A stretch of 64,000 nt of DNA. Source: Halichondria panicea. Taxonomy: Eukaryota; Porifera; Demospongiae; Suberitida; Halichondriidae. Where the stretch lies: the NCBI RefSeq assembly GCF_963675165.1, contig NC_087380.1:3649803-3713802 (forward strand), given 5' to 3'. How positions within the stretch are numbered: the first letter of the stretch is position 1; every line of letters starts with the position of its first letter. The position numbers and the translations under genes are program-made. Shown here one piece after another: positions 56,701 to 64,000 of the stretch. The notes below the pieces were generated by a model, which saw only the letters and a program-made list of their open reading frames with translations, searched no databases and was not told the DNA's origin.

Positions 56701-59700
56701 GGCCTTCGTGAACACTTCAGCCACAAGGCTCTTCTCATCCGCTGCGTGTGTGTGTGTGGGTGTGATGGGGTGTGCGTGATTAGGTGTAGGTGTGGTAATT
56801 AGGTGATAGTGGTGTGGGGTGATTACATGTTATACATGTACGGTATAGTAGCTAGTGCATGCTGATTCAGAAGTATTGTAAAATTGGGAATGAAGGGAAA
56901 CACTATTTTTCAATGATGAGACTAAATTTGAGTACTGCATATCATTATAGAAACGGTAAGCGAAAAAGAGCCCACAGAATTTAGTGATACTGAAGGCTAG
57001 ATAGAGAGCATAATGCATAACGTATAGCGGGTAATTTTCGTGGGGCAAAATATTCGTGGTTGGAGGTCTGACCACGAATATTTTACCCACGAAGGAAGTG
57101 ACCTTGCGTACCTTTACCTACAATCCAAGTAGCAACCACGAAAATATTACCCACGAAATGTCTCAATATTGCTGAACCACGAATATTTTGTCCCCCGAAA
57201 ATTACCCGCTATACAGTAATTATGTGCTATTTTCAAAACCTGTGTTGAAGTCGAGCTTGGACATTTGCAGAGCGTAGGCTTCGCAGTCTCGCCTACTGAA
57301 GCTGAACACAATCACCGGCTGCAGCTGCTTCTCCATGATCATCTTCACCACCTGATAACAGAGAAAATATCACAATTATCACAATAGTCCTTTCCACACA
57401 ACGGTAGAAGGGCTTTTCCAGCAGTCTGGGGGACGGAAGTGCTGCTGTCACGGCCACTTGAAGGGGATTGAAAACAGGATCACGTGAGCTTATGCTTGCA
57501 ACGTGAGGCCTCTGGGACCGTGCACGTTGCAATCAATAGACACCTTGAGGTGTGATTTTACTGGTTTTGAGGTAAAGAGAAGCTTTTGAAAAGAAGTAAA
57601 TGAGAGGATACTAGGTAAGTAAATGTATGAATAGCCCTAAAATTTGTCTTGAGGCATGGCTAGGTACAAAATGAAACATTATTACTAGCTAGAAGTCATG
57701 TTCACTCTCGGTAGCACACAAAATTTAAAGATTTTACAACACTTAGCTTCTCCTTTTTATTTGTGGGGTAAGAACTGACTTATGAATTGCATCTATTGTA
57801 AATAAAATAATGGTCACAGTAGTAGTACATGATGGTATTTTATTGCTTCAGCTATATATTGGAAGTGGGGATATCATACTTCTAGAGTTATTGGCCGATT
57901 TGTTGATTTCCACTAGCCATCTTTGCGGGGTATAACTAAGCTGAGTTTATATTAGAGACTTGGAAATATTAAAGATCAATGTTCATATTATTGCTTCCAA
58001 TCCATTAGATTTTGAAAATCACTATTCATGCTCTGATTTTGTCACCGCAGTGTCGATGTGTGGCAAGAACTTTGACTGAGAAATCACTGGAAGAACATTG
58101 ATAATTCATGTATAATTATGTTTAGACCATGCTTATACCCTTTACTGATTGTTCATTGTTGTCTATGCATGATCATAAGCTTGCTTATAAGCTTTCTTCC
58201 ATTAGTGGCACAAAAAGTTTATTGCAAGTTCAGCACTTTAAGCTGCATCCATGTTTAATTGGCCTGGTCTCGAGGCTACATCCATGGTCGCGGCTATAAT
58301 TGAGGTTGTAGCAAGGACGGTCCGTGTGAAATAGTGCTAATTGCCTGTGTTTCCAATCCCCTTCCTCTACTATCTATGGTTTGATTTACTGTCATAACTG
58401 CTTGTTTTCTGTGGGCTATAGCTCCTCTCCTGAGCGCTTGCTAACAATCACTCGTGCATTCAATAGCTAAAACTTCAATTTTGCATACAGTCTTGCATAA
58501 ATAGATCAAGCACATGGCAGTACAGAATGCAGTTGCAACTGAAGTGATCATTTTCATGCACATTTGATAGTAAAATGGGCGTGGCAGCAGCACTTCCGTC
58601 CCCCAGTGAGTCATTGGAAACTAATTGCAATGTCAGCACATTCCATTGAGTTAAGTAAAAAGGTCTATTATAGTGTTTGGGGTTTGAGCACATGACCCCT
58701 TACGCCAAGCTACTAGTATAACTGAACATGCATTCTACTCCAAGCCACAGGCACTTGCTACAGTCAATCAACCAACCAACATTTCAGTACAACTCTCTTA
58801 TGACAACAAAATTAATAGAAACATTCTATAACTCGGCCACAGAACTATACGTCAACTAAAAAACCTGGGACACGACAATCAAAACACTAATTATCGCTAT
58901 CAGTCACATGCAACAATTACGAAAACACGTACAGCACATGACATTCACCCTGAACATGTTGGATCCCCTCTGACCTCCCTTCCTTCCCCGCCCACCCGGG
59001 TCACGCGCACCCCCACTTCCACTTTGCATTTTGGACATGGCCAACTGGAAATTATCATCTCGGAAATTATCCTGCATTGTAAATGAATAGCAGTCAGTGT
59101 TTGCAATACAAGTGATACGTACATCCGACAATAGATAGGTGAATACTGCTGTGCTTTATACACAATGATATGTACATATGTAATTGATGATTGTGCAAAT
59201 CTACTATAAGTTGTAGTATTCTAGTTACTAGTGACTCACCTTCTCATCTTTGACAAGGTAGAGGCCATCCGCTCCATTAGGGTAGATGTAGTGTTGGAGG
59301 GGGGTGGGTCGAAACTCAGTGTACACCACATGACAAGGCTAGGGAGGCAAGTAAAAAAGAAAAGACGGTCAATGCAAGTTTCTATAGTGAGCACAATGGC
59401 TTCATGAATTTCAAAACTGGCGGAACACACATCCCATGCAAGCTATGAGGAAAACCATTACATACAAGTTGGCAATTTTTAGCATTGAAGTGCTATAAAA
59501 ATGGACTCTTTTTGAGACGTCACACGGGATGCAATAGAAATTGTTTGTTAAAGTACCACATAAAACGTTACCTACAGAATACACTTATTTTGACAAGTAC
59601 AATGCACGGGATGCAATAGATGTATTGACTGACTTGGTTGTGTAGATGACAGATCCACTCTGCAAACTGTCGTGCATTAGGTATGGTGGCAGAGAGAAAG

Positions 59701-62700
59701 ACGTAATGCACATTGTCTGGCAGGAGAATGATGGCTTCCTCCCACACCACTCCTCGCTCTGTATAATTACGGAGAAATGCAAAACTGTTACAATAATTTA
59801 TGGGCATCAAAACTCTGAATATTTACACAATTTGTCAACAAATTTTGTATAAAGACCTAATGTTTCATAATCCTTCATAATCCCATGTATGTTAGGTTAG
59901 GGTTAGGGTTAGGGTTAGAAAGTGTTTGTTTATACAAAATTATCACACAGACAGTCATGCATGCAGACATATTTTATTGTTATTTAACTAAGAGGAAATG
60001 TTCATTATGATTGTGTGTGCTACAAAGTGCATGCATAGTACTCTACAAACAGAACACTTCCTATAGTGTTTATATTCAGTTGTGTCATTACCAAAATGCA
60101 GCAACCTTTAGACTATCAACCAGCTACTCTAAGAAACAAAGAATAGAATCAACACTGCTGTCACAATGCTGTGTAAATCATTGAATGTTGCCTCAATTAT
60201 ATTAATACTGGTCATTCTACTCGTTTCAAGTCTTCAAACATTCAGCACACAAAGAGAAGGTATTCACTTTTGCAGTAAGTATACAGAACAAGTTAATTTG
60301 CTATCCCTACATATACATGTAGAGTATTAGAAGTAAAAGCAGTACTAGTCACTATAGTATAATTATTATAATTATGCATAAAAGTATTTACTTTTGCAGC
60401 AACAAGCATAAACTAAGTTTGCTAAGCATAGATAAGAAGGTTTACCTATGTAGCTAAGCAGTACACATGACACATGTCCACACACAGAGCCAGCTGTCTA
60501 CCTTTCCCTGAGGGGGAGGAACTACACCACCAACAACAGTGCTATACTTATCACTCAGATTGGACGAAACTCTGCAGGGAATGCTCTTGTTTGTCACACA
60601 AATTTTGAGAGTTGTTGCGGTAGACAAGACAGAAACCAAAACCGAGGCATTGGACTCTGGTTCTTCCCAAATGGGAGCCAAGTATTAGTAAGAAATAGAG
60701 GTGGAGATATTTACTTCAAAAGAGGAAGACAAATCGTGGCACTGAATCAAAGAAAAGTCGCGGAAGGACCGACTGGTCAATACTGCTGTGTAGTCGAAGA
60801 CAGGAGCAGACAGAATCAAACATTTTGTGCCAATATCGGTAAATACCTACATTGTATTATCTTAGCTGCAATTTACAAATTAAATTTTTTCCTTGCAGTG
60901 TTAACACTTCCTGAATCTCCCACACCAGCAAGAATCAGTTCATCATCTGATATGACATTTTCCACAGTAACTACAATTATAGAAGAAAACCATACTCAAA
61001 ATTTTAACGGGAGTTTATCTATCTCCATTGAAGGAATTAACACAACCAGTACAACCATGAGTAATCATACAGCGAATGTTGGATTGTTCATTGGAGTTGG
61101 GGTCTTCCTGATCATTGCTGGGCTACTCATAACATGCTCAGCTACATGTATAGGCTGTGCTGTAAGACATCGCAGAAAAAAAATGAAAAAGTAAGTTTTT
61201 GTATTAGAGCCTATACGTCATGCAGTATCGCTCTATAGTATCTAAAAAAAATCGTCTATTCCCTAAAACAGGAGTATAACGTCCATGCCAGACAGTCAAG
61301 CACAAACCAAGCAACAAACCAACTCAGAGAACCTGTATGATAGCCTACGACCGATTACACTGACGACTGAGCAAGATAAGGGACTTGGAACGCAATACAA
61401 AGAGCTTGTTGAAGACTCAGGGGTCTATGACTATGCCGACAGAGAGATTGTTCTTCATAGACCAATACGGAACAACATCACAGTGTGCGAACTCACTTCA
61501 AAAAATGGGGAACTTTCAAGTGCAAGATTTGTTGACGATGGTATTTATTATTAGCTTATTAATTTTGTTCAACAGTCAGTACATGTATACATTTTTAATG
61601 CTTTGGAGAACAAAACATAATAAGGCATAGAGCTACAGTAATGGAAGGTAGCCCTACATGTACCAGCTTGCCCTTCGACAGGAAATATTGAAGCTTATCT
61701 AGTGCAGGGTGAAACCTGCAGCTCATGCGCCAATTACACAATAATTTGCAATCTGGCATAACTTTTCCACGGTAAGTACGTTCCATGGAGTTTGCAATGA
61801 TTGGTTGGAAGCTCCTAGTTTGTAGATGATGGTGACCAATGATGGTGACCAATGAATGCTCAACACTTTCTGTACAGCATGTGCACATTCTTGACTCAAT
61901 GTGTTACAACTATAAAAACTTCACACAACAAGTTGCATAAGTGCGCAACAAACACACAGGAAGCACAGACATGATTATTCACTACAAGTGGTGGTTGTAT
62001 GCATGCATGTGTGTGTGTGGTAACATTGACTCTCAGCGTACCTGGGTCCCTCATGTAGTGGATCTCGTCAAATATCACCCATCCCACTTCTCGCATAACC
62101 TGAGAGTGGTCGGTAGGAACATACATAATAATACACATGTTTCAGTCTCACTATTCGTATTGAAAACACCGAGGGTGCTGGTGCCTCGGTGGATGTGCCA
62201 AACATAAAGCTATATACTAGCTATATTGCTAATACACTCAGCTGATGAACATTTTTGCATTAATTTTATTGCATGGAGGGAATCACAGGGAAACTCAAAT
62301 AGTGGGAAATAATTGATCATGATCGCTGCTAAAAAGGATGCTGCATCAGTAGAGCCTTGCAGCTCTCTTCTCACCCTTGCAGCTACAAGTAGCTAGTGTT
62401 CTAGTGCAGAGCTAACTACTAAGTAGAGTAGCAACACTCCATGGACAAGTTTGCTACGCACTCTTCTGAAATGGCTCCAATGGCATTCCAAGTGAGTAAA
62501 ACTAGGTATAACTCGAGAACGAAGCATTATTTTGCAAATCTATTTTGCAAATCTACAAATTAAAATCCAAGAAAACATGACTACTGTATACCTCGCTAGT
62601 GCATGCGCACCTAGGCATAATGAAAATCACAGAAATTTAATACACAGAGTGACATCCAATAAAAGTACCTAATAGATGCAGAACTATAACATGTACCCCA

Positions 62701-63844
62701 GCATACCTCAGACCCTCGGTAGAGCATACTTCTCAGAATCTAAGGGTGAGATTGCATCCATTAGAAAAAGTGACATAAGCATTGTATTTTGCACGTACCT
62801 CTGTCGTCATGACGATGCACGATGCACTGGGGTTGATGGTGACGTCGCCAGTCATTAGCCCAACGTCTTTGAACAGTTCCTGCATCTCCCGATACTTCTG
62901 ATTGCTCAGGGCCTGCAGGAATAACATCATTGTATGAAAACTCGAAAGCAATCACAGATCACTAAACCATCAATCATTTCCCTTAAGCCTAACTCTTATA
63001 TGTATGAGCACTCAAATTTAGCTAACAAAACAGGCCCATAATGTATATATCTCCATGCACAGAATCTAGGAATAACTTGCTTGTAAACGATACACAATGT
63101 AAATATCATTCTTGGTGTGTCTAGCTGTACATAATCTGGGTCTCAATAAGTACCTTGATGGGTGTGGTGTAGATGACCCTCTGTGTGTCCTTGAGCGAGA
63201 GAGCAATGGCGTACTCTGCCACCACTGTCTTCCCCGCTGAGGTGTGTGCCGACACCAACACTGACTGGTAGTTCTCGATGCATCGCAGCGCCTCCTTCTG
63301 GAATGGATCCAGTACGAACGGGTACTCCTATGGGAAGGGGGAGGGGGAGGAGTTAAACAGTGGATCATAGCATAGGCACAATCACTTCCATATAAAAAAA
63401 TTGGACCGAAAATTTAAATGGCCTGACGTAATTTAGTCTGAAGCTACGGTAATTGAAGCTACGGTAATAAGTACAAGCCTTCATCATAAAGCACTATGAA
63501 GACTATGATTATAATCGGAGCCGGCCGGCCACCGCTGTGACTATTGACAACTAAGCACTAAAACTCGAGTATTGTATTACTAGGATATTTTGCTGGTGAA
63601 AAACCTTTGCGAACGAGCCAAATCAGCAGAAAAATTGACCGCTTTTGCAATCTAACTATTGCGTTCTAGCAAGGATCGCATGTAATTATATCAAAGTGAT
63701 CAACGCTCACATAATTTTCATTCTCGCAAATATTTTAGTAATATGGTACGTGAATCTGCACACACGTGCCCTAACCCTCACCTTTGCTGGAGTGGCAGAC
63801 ATTGGTTTCAATGGCTGGTATTCATAAATGGGAGGCACAGCAAC
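33591..63844 (-). CDS. MTREX: Exosome RNA helicase MTR4 (MTREX/SKIV2L2), 5' end outside window
   Basis: Twenty-three exons read in frame (2775 nt, 924 residues): 63782-63844, 63154-63327, 62799-62912, 62707-62739, 62042-62099, 59634-59758, 59240-59338, 58949-59071, 57240-57351, 56551-56741, 55325-55426, 44154-44279, 43672-43822, 42990-43231, 42591-42704, 39542-39721, 37527-37646, 37093-37190, 36742-36807, 35604-35709, 34280-34453, 33874-34024 and 33591-33643 (ends [12 protein letters not shown]). MTR4 is the DExH helicase of the TRAMP/NEXT complexes that feeds RNA to the nuclear exosome. Helicase motifs seen: AHTSAGKT (I), DEIHYMRD (II), LSATIPNA (III), FATETFALG (V) and [10 protein letters not shown] (VI). 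The arch/KOW region and the C-terminal DSHCT helical domain follow. Vertebrate MTR4 is about 1040 aa, so roughly the first 110-120 residues lie beyond 63844. One intron (44280-55324) is about 11 kb. Two introns host plus-strand genes. Every splice site is GT-AG and all phases agree. Confidence 0.95.
34536..34791. mobile_element. TACCGTATA-family miniature element (intron of MTREX)
   Basis: Left end TACCGTATATAGCGAGAAAT, right end AAAATTTTCCACTATTCGGTA. Internal GTGAGGTGCAAAATTTCGC and CTCCCACGCACCGGTATTT are shared with the copy at 35737. About 255 bp. Confidence 0.85.
34799..35527. repeat. Degenerate foldback element (intron of MTREX)
   Basis: CTCAGGTAGGTTAAGGC at 34799 returns inverted as GGCCTTAACCAACCTGAG at about 35505-35523. 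A second inner pair is GAATACGCTGCCTCCAATAC (35026) against TATTGGAGGCAGCGTTC (35305). The arms are diverged. No coding capacity. Confidence 0.65.
35737..35967. mobile_element. TACCGTATA-family miniature element (intron of MTREX)
   Basis: Left end ACACCGTATAGCGGGACATT, right end CGAAAATTTCCCGCTATACGGTAT. Same internal sequence as the element at 34536, so the two are duplicates about 1.2 kb apart in one gene. Confidence 0.85.
36133..36662. mobile_element. Inverted-repeat element, ends AAAGGGATTGGCAACGG
   Basis: Left end at about 36145 (GAAAGGGATTGGCAACGG), right end CCGTTGCCAATCCCTTTC then TCTTCTATCTATGG. About 530 bp. Internal inverted pair GAAACACGGATGGTACCGG near 36600 against CCATCCGTGTTTCG near 36219. 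Solo ends of the same type occur near 54485-54513 and 58350-58380. Confidence 0.75.
38405..38615. repeat. Nested palindromic element
   Basis: Outer pair AGGGTGTCATACATG (38407) and TGTATGACACCCT (38600). Inner hairpin of 33-bp arms, CATGTACTAGTTGTATGACT (38481) against AGTCATACAACTAGTACATG (38545), with a short TGGCATACTAATGCCA centre. About 210 bp. Confidence 0.85.
38697..39245 (+). repeat. Dispersed repeat, family A (copy 2) with a (TG)n tract
   Basis: Begins TTATACCTCGGTGCGCATGC, continues into a (TG)n run at 38736-38764, and ends ACCGAGGCATCAGCACCTGC then GGGTGCTTTC. Matches the reverse complement of 10155-10630 and 62155-62615 along its length. Confidence 0.8.
39985..40790 (+). repeat. 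Duplicated unit, family C (two tandem copies)
   Basis: The block AATAACTTGTTGTGTGAAGG then CTATCCATGCTGTAAACGCAG occurs at about 40071 and again at about 40675. Both are preceded by TTTATACGACAACGA / TTTATTTGACAACGA blocks and followed by CAGGTGAGTAGAT and CAAACAAA runs. The same material recurs at 52975-53690. No open frame spans it. Confidence 0.75.
40867..41785. mobile_element. Nested inverted-repeat elements, CAGTGGCGGATCC ends
   Basis: Outer ends CAGTGGCGGATCCAGAGGGG (40867) and CTAGATCCGCCACTG (41770). Inside, CATAGATTAAAGAGTTAGAG then GGATAGGAAACGG (40910-40943) returns inverted at 41393-41429, so a second element of about 520 bp sits within the first. The inner element keeps TCGAGTAACATCCGCGC-type sequence. 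Solo inner-type ends occur at 33773-33800. Confidence 0.75.
43325..43502. mobile_element. Miniature element with AATATTCTAGTAATACGGTA end (copy 1)
   Basis: About 180 bp including CGCAATCGCAAAGGGTCAAC and GCAAAGGTTTTTACCCGC, ending AATATTCTAGTAATACGGTA. An inverted relative is at 63573-63752. Both lie in MTREX introns. Confidence 0.65.
44676..44983. mobile_element. Pogo/Tigger-like miniature element flanked by TA
   Basis: 308 bp. Left end CAGTAGAACCTCGATTATCC, right end GGATAATCGAGGTTCTACTG, with TA on both sides (44674-44675 and 44984-44985). The end sequence and TA target are typical of the Tc1/mariner-pogo superfamily. No transposase reading frame, so non-autonomous. Confidence 0.9.
45347..46500 (+). 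pseudogene. SAM-dependent methyltransferase copy 1, split by a mobile element
   Basis: Starts [17 protein letters not shown]. Class I methyltransferase motif [14 protein letters not shown] (motif I), [11 protein letters not shown] (acidic loop), [14 protein letters not shown] (motif IV) and [14 protein letters not shown]. This is the UbiE/BioC-like fold; the substrate is unknown. The frame is cut after NLKY by a 391-bp insertion at 45835 and resumes at 46226 ([20 protein letters not shown] ... [11 protein letters not shown]). Read through the insertion, the protein ends after a few foreign residues (VLQNL), losing the last third. Copies 2 and 3 show the uninterrupted site. Nested on the opposite strand in MTREX's 11-kb intron. 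Confidence 0.85.
45835..46225 (+). mobile_element. Tc1/mariner-like element inserted in methyltransferase copy 1
   Basis: 391 bp with inverted ends CAGGGTTTTGCAGAATC... and ...GATTCTGCAAAACCCTG, flanked by duplicated TA (45833-45834 and 46226-46227). Copies 2 and 3 of the host gene read AAATACACAAG at this point, giving the empty site. A reading frame at about 45907-46125 ([20 protein letters not shown] then [13 protein letters not shown]) looks like the N-terminal helix-turn-helix of a Tc1/mariner transposase. The catalytic part is absent, so this is an internally deleted copy. A degenerate solo end lies near 36990-37015. Confidence 0.9.
48432..49199 (+). pseudogene. SAM-dependent methyltransferase copy 2, one nonsense codon
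   Basis: [18 protein letters not shown] to LCFVVEKVY, about 255 codons, the full length inferred for the family. [11 protein letters not shown] is intact. A single TGA at 48672-48674 replaces the Arg codon (CGA) seen in copy 1, after which the frame continues without further lesions. This is the least damaged copy. It is called a pseudogene because the stop precedes motif IV. Confidence 0.8.
50086..50847 (+). pseudogene. SAM-dependent methyltransferase copy 3, deletion frameshift
   Basis: [18 protein letters not shown] with [11 protein letters not shown]. About 11 bases are missing after ILSDL (near 50248), shifting the frame. A second lesion, an AATAATTATTGG change near 50692, alters the EFLE..W region. 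The 5' flank (49977-50060) matches that of copy 1 (45196-45300), so the duplicated unit includes upstream sequence. Confidence 0.8.
50848..52209. other. Intronic sequence downstream of methyltransferase copy 3
   Basis: No gene seen. At 51077-51170 there is a short inverted piece of the methyltransferase 3' coding region (AACTCCTTCAGTTTCTTCTC, GCTGACACTAAAGACTCCAT), a fourth fragment in antisense orientation. The rest is AT-rich. Confidence 0.55.
52210..52734. mobile_element. Miniature element with TATCGGACA-type inverted ends (copy 2)
   Basis: Same ends and interior as 32048-32436 but about 135 bp longer, owing to extra sequence around 52388-52540. Ends TACCGTATATCTTCTAATTT and AAATTAGAAGGTATACGGTA. 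Confidence 0.85.
52860..53690 (+). repeat. Family C repeat (copies 3 and 4)
   Basis: Contains CTATCCATGCTGTAAACGCA at about 53096, GAGCACTAAAGTGTAAACTC at about 53181 and GTTCCTGGTACGGGATCACT at about 53519, all shared with 39985-40790. The shared stretch is several hundred bp and lies in the same MTREX gene. Confidence 0.75.
55620..56490. repeat. Palindromic and tandem repeats in an MTREX intron
   Basis: 55620-55640 is an AT run. TCATATTGCACTGACCGCAA is repeated in tandem at about 55696-55740. At 56080-56170 a block GTGGGG(C/T)GGGGCTGTTTTGC occurs three times. 56335-56480 folds on itself (GTTATAACACGTGCACTCGG against CCCGTGTTATAACTATAAC). No gene seen. Confidence 0.65.
57020..57217. mobile_element. 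TACCGTATA-family miniature element beside an MTREX exon
   Basis: Ends ACGTATAGCGGGTAATTTTC and GAAAATTACCCGCTATACAGT. Interior CAAAATATTCGTGGTTGG and CCACGAATATTTT as in 22297-22505. It ends about 20 bp from the splice donor of exon 57240-57351. Confidence 0.85.
57425..58606. repeat. Inverted-repeat element containing family B repeat
   Basis: CTGGGGGACGGAAGTGCTGC at 57425 returns inverted as GCAGCACTTCCGTCCCCCAG at 58587-58606. Inside lies a second inverted-type pair (GGGATTGAAAACAGG near 57463; TGTTTCCAATCCCC near 58350) and the family B repeat at 57825-58190. About 1.18 kb, no coding capacity. Confidence 0.75.
57825..58190 (+). repeat. Dispersed repeat, family B (copy 2)
   Basis: Matches the reverse complement of 29388-29745, including ACTTCTAGAGTTATTGGCCG and CACTGGAAGAACATTGATAA. 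Confidence 0.8.
59893..59918. repeat. Short interstitial telomere-type repeat
   Basis: TTAGG followed by TTAGGG units (four in total, one imperfect) in the MTREX intron that also hosts the Ig receptor gene. Two further units occur near 42836. Confidence 0.8.
60166..61554 (+). CDS. Single-pass Ig-like receptor with tyrosine-rich tail, nested in an MTREX intron
   Basis: Four exons: 60166-60259, 60488-60838, 60899-61190 and 61272-61554 (stop TAG). They sum to 1020 nt (339 aa) with consistent phases. Residues 1 to about 27 are a hydrophobic signal peptide ([15 protein letters not shown]). Exon 2 is one Ig-like domain with paired cysteines ([13 protein letters not shown] ... GQYCCVVED), a central GLWFFPNGS strand and several N-glycosylation sites. 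Exon 3 is a Ser/Thr-rich stalk and a transmembrane helix (about 209-234, [18 protein letters not shown]) followed by a basic stop-transfer stretch (RHRRKKMKK). The tail has YDSL (Y268), YKEL (Y288), VYDYA (Y298/Y300) and a terminal IYY. The YxxL pair is spaced 16 residues, wider than a classical ITAM. The domain type resembles the small Ig receptors common in sponges. The ligand is unknown. Entirely within the intron 59759-62041 and on the opposite strand. Confidence 0.85.
62155..62615 (-). repeat. Dispersed repeat, family A (copy 3)
   Basis: Matches 10155-10630 in the same orientation: ACACCGAGGGTGCTGGTGCC at one end, ATACCTCGCTAGTGCATGCG at the other, with TACTAAGTAGAGTAGCAACA and CTCCATGGACAAGTTTGC inside. 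Confidence 0.8.
63573..63752. mobile_element. Miniature element with GTATTACTAGGATATTTTGC end (copy 2)
   Basis: Left end GTATTACTAGGATATTTTGC, right end GCAAATATTTTAGTAATATG then GTAC, which are inverted copies. Interior shares AAATTGACCGCTTTTGCAAT-type sequence with 43325-43502. Confidence 0.75.
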
Positions 63845-64000
63845 CTGTACAGTACACACAAACAGATGAAGGAATTATTGTTTTGGCAAGTTTAGCACCA
63901 CACATCACTCTGTTATTAAATATACTGAAGTTTACGTATCATAGTATGCTAATGTCCCTTTTACACAACAGCTTAATTGTTGTATGCTTCTAAGAGAGAC

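Noticed and set aside
59893..59918. Chromosome end
   Set aside because: Coding exons of MTREX continue on both sides, so the TTAGGG units are interstitial.

Overview
This is animal nuclear DNA: spliced genes with GT-AG introns, many palindromic non-autonomous DNA elements, and orthologues of widely conserved eukaryotic genes. The gene set (a CARD-type death-fold family, a one-Ig receptor with a tyrosine tail, RFX and p85-type SH2 domains), the AT-rich introns and the dense inverted-repeat elements fit a sponge (demosponge) best. That assignment is an inference and I could not confirm it.

Layout. 1-559 (-): 5' end of a CobW/ZNG1-type metallochaperone GTPase, head-to-head with 738-3796 (+), the tRNA wybutosine enzyme TYW2. 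4111-12054 (-): a leucine-rich-repeat protein of about 20 exons. One of its introns holds a tandem array of ten tRNA-Leu(CAG) units that alternate between intact and degenerate forms. 12.4-13.7 kb: a giant palindrome whose two arms are made of a 20-bp minisatellite.

13.8-27.5 kb (-): the most unusual part. Three tandem paralogues share a CARD-like N-terminus, a short Cys cluster, a conserved domain I cannot name, and two conserved linker exons. Copies 1 and 2 then splice, in frame, into a complete RFX-family winged-helix DNA-binding domain and a proline-rich tail. Copy 3 instead splices, in compatible phase, into a proline-rich exon and a PI3-kinase p85-type SH2 domain. The output domain appears to be swapped behind one shared death-fold chassis, at the same intron position and phase. 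Copy 2 has a stop codon and a frameshift in exon 1.

28-33.5 kb: mostly repeats plus two complement-control-protein (sushi) exons, one carrying an in-frame stop. 33.6-63.8 kb (-): MTREX/MTR4, the nuclear exosome RNA helicase, 23 exons recovered with consistent phases; its first exons lie beyond the right edge. Its introns carry nested plus-strand genes. An 11-kb intron holds three broken copies of a SAM-dependent methyltransferase, one interrupted by a Tc1/mariner-like element that still encodes an HTH. A 2.3-kb intron holds an intact single-pass Ig-type receptor gene.

How the parts may work together (inference): the CARD-RFX and CARD-SH2 proteins look like signalling adaptors or transcription factors activated by death-fold assembly. 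TYW2, the LRR protein and MTREX are ordinary cellular genes. Much of the remaining sequence is miniature inverted-repeat and foldback elements of several families.
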